A stretch of 64,000 nt of DNA from HKST-UBA178 sp965223815 (GTDB lineage: Bacteria > Pseudomonadota > Gammaproteobacteria > Chromatiales > Chromatiaceae): NCBI GenBank assembly GCA_965223815.1, contig OZ245019.1, positions 3,286,001 through 3,350,000 of the forward strand, given 5' to 3'. A model generated the notes under the pieces. The model had not been told where the DNA came from. It was given only the letters and a program-made list of their open reading frames with translations, and made no database searches. The translations under genes were made by a program, and so were the position numbers. Shown in pieces: positions 61,266-64,000 of this stretch; position 1 is the stretch's first letter, and each line of letters starts with the position of its first letter.

Positions 61266-61874
61266 ATGATACCCGACTCATGCAACCATCTTTTACCGTT
61301 GGCGCTGTTTGCTCTCACCATGGCAGGATCGCCCGGCCCCAACAACCTCATGCTGACGGCATCGGGCGCCAATTTCGGATTCCGGCGCTCTATACCTCAT
61401 ATCCTTGGAATCATCCTGGGTATGGCCTCGATGCTGCTGGGTCTGGCCGCCGGATTGAATGTTCTGTTCGAGGAATTTCCAATCATTCACCAAGGGCTGA
61501 AGGTCGTCGGGGCCCTATTCCTCTTTTACCTCGCATGGCGGATCGCCACCGCTCAGGGAAGACTTAACCAGGAATCTGCGGATGGCCGCCCACTGACCCT
61601 GTTGGAAGCGATGCTGTTTCAATTTGTAAATCCCAAGGCCTGGCTTATCAATATTTCCGCCTTGGCCACCTTTTCAACTGCCGGCCCCGAGTATTGGCAC
61701 TCGGCCTTGTGGATCGTCCTGGTATTCACCCTAGTTATGCTGAATACGCTACCCTTCTGGACTAGCTTCGGCGTATTTGTCGGCCGCCTACTCTCCACCC
61801 CCAGGGCCCTTAAAAGGTTTAACCTGGGTATGGGTATTCTGACTGCGGCATCGGTGGTGTTGATTCTCAACTGA
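61266..61874 (+). CDS. LysE/RhtB-family amino-acid exporter
   Basis: A 202-residue inner-membrane protein with about six helices and the family motif SPGPNNLMLTASGANFGFRR, then FQFVNPKAWLINISA. It exports an amino acid or similar metabolite. Divergence from a PLP-binding MocR regulator suggests an amino-acid inducer. The ribosome site is GAGG upstream of ATG 61266. Confidence 0.9.
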   Translation: MIPDSCNHLLPLALFALTMAGSPGPNNLMLTASGANFGFRRSIPHILGIILGMASMLLGLAAGLNVLFEEFPIIHQGLKVVGALFLFYLAWRIATAQGRLNQESADGRPLTLLEAMLFQFVNPKAWLINISALATFSTAGPEYWHSALWIVLVFTLVMLNTLPFWTSFGVFVGRLLSTPRALKRFNLGMGILTAASVVLILN

Positions 61875-61889
61875 TGCTTTGAGCATCAG
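61871..61889. terminator. Hairpin between converging exporter and folE
   Basis: CTGATGC and GCATCAG form a perfect 7-bp stem with loop TTTGA, overlapping both stop codons and followed by GTCTTT on the plus strand. It is probably a compact bidirectional terminator. Confidence 0.5.
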
Positions 61890-62524
61890 GTCTTTAACAA
61901 CGCCATGAATTCCGCCCTGGTGCGGGAATCACGCTGAAAGGTTCCGCGCATGGCACTGGTGACGGTAGTGCTGTTTTGCTTTTGGACGCCACGCATCATC
62001 ATGCAGGTGTGACTCGCTTCCATAACCACGGCCACGCCATGGGGATTCATCGCCTGGGCGAGCGCATCTGCCACCTGGCCGGTAAGGCGCTCCTGAACCT
62101 GCAGCCGCCGGGCGAAGACATCTACAACTCGCGCGACTTTGCTCAAGCCCAATATCTTCCCATCGGGGAGGTAGGCCACATGAGCGCGGCCAAAAAACGG
62201 TAGCATATGGTGTTCACATAGCGAGTAGAACTCTATGTCGCGAACCAGGACCATCTCCTTGCAGTCCTCGTCGAAAAGGGCACCGTTGATGACCTCACCG
62301 GCATCCATTTCAGTTCCGCTGGTGAGATAGCTCATAGCCTTGGCGACCCGCAGCGGTGTACGCCTGAGTCCCTCACGGTCGGGGTCGTCCCCCAGACCTA
62401 TGAGCATTTGGCGCACCAGCGCCTCGAATTCCGCATCGTAGACTTCGGTGTCGGAAGCTGAATCGAGATTGTCTGCATAGTGCCCTGCGGCTGCCATCGT
62501 CTGTTTTCCTTTCTTCGTACTCAT
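61886..62524 (-). CDS. folE: GTP cyclohydrolase I
   Basis: A 212-residue enzyme converting GTP to 7,8-dihydroneopterin triphosphate, the first step of folate (and queuosine-related) synthesis. The zinc and catalytic residues lie in SLCEHHMLPFFGRAHVAY and SHTCMMMRGVQ; DREGLRRTPLRVAKAM is the family N-terminal motif. An ATG about 30 residues downstream of the start would remove a variable leader, but the full length is typical. Confidence 0.95.
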   Translation of the reverse strand: MSTKKGKQTMAAAGHYADNLDSASDTEVYDAEFEALVRQMLIGLGDDPDREGLRRTPLRVAKAMSYLTSGTEMDAGEVINGALFDEDCKEMVLVRDIEFYSLCEHHMLPFFGRAHVAYLPDGKILGLSKVARVVDVFARRLQVQERLTGQVADALAQAMNPHGVAVVMEASHTCMMMRGVQKQNSTTVTSAMRGTFQRDSRTRAEFMALLKT

Positions 62525-62590
62525 AACAATCTATTTCCCGCTATCAACAGTACTTGGTTAAAAAAATCCAGTGCCGTCCGGATACCGAAA

Positions 62591-63118
62591 TCAGGGCACC
62601 GGTTGCTTTTCTATGGCCGCCAGCGTTGCCCTGCCGCTGGCGGAGATCATCACCACTGCCAGCGCGCCCCTGCCCAAATCCCGCTCCAGTTGCAGGGCTT
62701 TTTCCTTAGGTGCAAACCAGGCCTCGATACCATACCTGACTTGCAACTGCCGGCCACTGCTTGAGCGAGGGCGGATCACCCTGCCCCGGATGAACAGGCC
62801 AGACTCCGGAGCGGAAAGGAAGGCGCCATCGAAATCGTGGATTCCATCCTCCCCTCGCTTGAGCCGCACAAAGATGGGCTCATCGTTGCGGATTCGATCT
62901 GGATTCTCAATCGCGCTGACCGGCACACTGGAGATCTCGTAGCGCAAACGGGCATAATTACCCCGAAACAGACTGCGGGGATCCACAGGAACGGTTTTCA
63001 GCCTAATTTCCTGGCCAGTCCATAGAGGATGGACCGCCCCCAGATACTCAGCTGAGAGCACCAGCCCCTGAAACAGAATTGTCAGTAGCAGCCCAACGGC
63101 GACCCACCTTGTGCTCAC
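62591..63118 (-). CDS. GDYXXLXY-motif membrane-anchored protein
   Basis: A 175-residue protein with an N-terminal helix (VAVGLLLTILFQGLVLSA), then KTVPVDPRSLFRGNYARLRY, matching the GDYXXLXY family motif with N for D. Members are usually next to DUF2157/DUF4401 membrane proteins, as here, and their function is unknown. The GTG start overlaps the upstream stop as GTGA. Confidence 0.8.
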   Translation of the reverse strand: MSTRWVAVGLLLTILFQGLVLSAEYLGAVHPLWTGQEIRLKTVPVDPRSLFRGNYARLRYEISSVPVSAIENPDRIRNDEPIFVRLKRGEDGIHDFDGAFLSAPESGLFIRGRVIRPRSSSGRQLQVRYGIEAWFAPKEKALQLERDLGRGALAVVMISASGRATLAAIEKQPVP

Positions 63119-64000
63119 AATCTGCCTCCCTGCGAATACTTCAAACGCCAGTAGCGGGCCGCGCCCAGCAGAATAGCTGCGAAAACGCTGAACAGCACAG
63201 CTGCGCCTAGATAGTCGCCGACCAAATCGATATAGCGGAGCAACCCGGTAACCAGAATCACCGAGACTCCAAGGTAGAAATAGTGAGAGATCCCTTTGGC
63301 GATCCCGAGTTGAATCAGCACCGTGCCGCTAAGGATAAGCAGCAGGTTGACAATCACTTGGAACACCAGGGCGTCCTCCTGGTCACCGGCGAACATGGAA
63401 CCGGCGAACAGAATAAAGTAGACAGCAGCGACAAGGATCGGGGTCCAGCGCCGGACACGGGAAATAAAGTGGAGCAGCAGCGAAATCCCTGCGCATACGA
63501 GAACGATAGCGATATTGATTTCGATATCACTTTGGGTTTCGCCGATGTACTCCCACCAGACGTCGCCGAAACTCATCAGCAACATAACCAGCAAACCCAG
63601 CCGCACCACCCAGAGATGAAGCAGGGCGCCATAGTCTATCCAGCGCGAGGTCCGGCCGCCCGCCATCCCGTTGGCCAGTGGCAGGGCGATAACCAGCAGG
63701 CCCGCGCCCAGGGTCAGCTGCTCCGCCCCAAATCGGTAGTAACCCCAGTCAGACAGCCACCAGCCGAGATTGTACTCAGCCCAGAGCGCCACCCCAAAGC
63801 AGAGCAGCATGAACAGCAGGTTGCTCTGCCGGCGCAGCAGTGCCAGCCAGCCGAGCGCCGCCAGGAACAGAGGGTAACTCGCCGGGTAGTAGTTCATGCC
63901 CGCCTCTACCCAGAACCATATGGTGCCCAAGGTAAATGCCAGCAACATGAGCAGCCGGCTCTCCAGCAGTATCGCAACCGGCAGCACACCGAGCGCCCAC
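63115..64000 (-). CDS. DUF2157/DUF4401-type multi-pass membrane protein, 5' end outside the window
   Basis: The frame is open from the right window edge to the stop at 63115, giving at least 295 residues with about nine to ten hydrophobic helices (LLMLLAFTLGTIWFWVEA, LLILSGTVLIQLGIAKG) and a short basic tail. The family partner of the coupled GDYXXLXY gene is normally a DUF2157 protein, which fits. A GTG at 63987 is not the real start because the frame continues upstream with WALG. Confidence 0.75.
   Translation of the reverse strand, partial: WALGVLPVAILLESRLLMLLAFTLGTIWFWVEAGMNYYPASYPLFLAALGWLALLRRQSNLLFMLLCFGVALWAEYNLGWWLSDWGYYRFGAEQLTLGAGLLVIALPLANGMAGGRTSRWIDYGALLHLWVVRLGLLVMLLMSFGDVWWEYIGETQSDIEINIAIVLVCAGISLLLHFISRVRRWTPILVAAVYFILFAGSMFAGDQEDALVFQVIVNLLLILSGTVLIQLGIAKGISHYFYLGVSVILVTGLLRYIDLVGDYLGAAVLFSVFAAILLGAARYWRLKYSQGGRL

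Noticed and set aside
1..64000. tRNA or rRNA genes
   Set aside because: No T-loop GTTCGAATC-type sequence with a cloverleaf context or rRNA-like stretch was recognised by eye; a tRNAscan-SE/Infernal run would settle this.

Overview
The window looks like chromosome of a gammaproteobacterium with a chemolithotrophic, probably sulfur-oxidiser-like lifestyle. The grounds are a soluble NAD-reducing [NiFe] hydrogenase, PPK2, a PEP-CTERM/exosortase-type exopolysaccharide locus, a three-subunit GlpABC-type dehydrogenase and the general flavour of the proteins. No rRNA or tRNA was recognised, so the genus cannot be fixed. Most of the window is GC-rich. The glycan genes at the left end and the block at about 40.5-47.1 kb are visibly more AT-rich.

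Layout. 1-9 kb: an exopolysaccharide locus on the minus strand (flippase cut by the window edge, secreted DUF4091 protein, tyrosine autokinase, Wzz/GNVR chain-length protein, outer-membrane barrel, export protein, PEP-CTERM protein). 9.1-15.8 kb: an orphan NarL-type regulator with what looks like the tail of a lost sensor kinase, a rhodanese, a small lipoprotein, and the hoxF-U-Y-H operon with its maturation protease. 16-30.5 kb: two lipoproteins (one an alpha/beta hydrolase), a glycosyltransferase, ppk2 divergent from a large uncharacterised P-loop protein, an FKBP/SlyD-type isomerase, a DUF748-peptidoglycan-binding-OmpA fusion, and a three-gene cluster of ATP-grasp, polysaccharide deacetylase and an unknown protein. 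31-38.7 kb: acyl-CoA dehydrogenase plus ETF-quinone oxidoreductase, a LysM lipoprotein, a trypsin-like protease and a four-S1-domain protein.

38.7-47.2 kb is an accessory island. It opens with an IS256-family element that has removed most of a membrane-protein gene. Then come six direct copies (A-F) of a ~405-bp element separated by five unique segments, each holding exactly one small AT-rich minus-strand gene of unknown function. Each element is an internally deleted relic of a REP-associated (Y1/RAYT) transposase with imperfect terminal inverted repeats. In each unit the stop codon lies at or near the same end of the element (from 24 bp inside to 32 bp outside), so the array reads as 'gene + element' modules, formally like integron cassettes but without recognisable attC sites. 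This is the most unusual structure in the window. A GNAT acetyltransferase and a GFA-family protein close the island.

47.2-64 kb: glpC-A-B, an SbcCD/YhaNO-like nuclease-ATPase pair, a DMT-family permease gene split by an intact IS66-family element (perfect 8-bp target duplication), sixA, a MocR-type regulator divergent from a LysE-type exporter with two palindromes between them, folE, and two genes of a DUF2157/GDYXXLXY pair running off the right edge.
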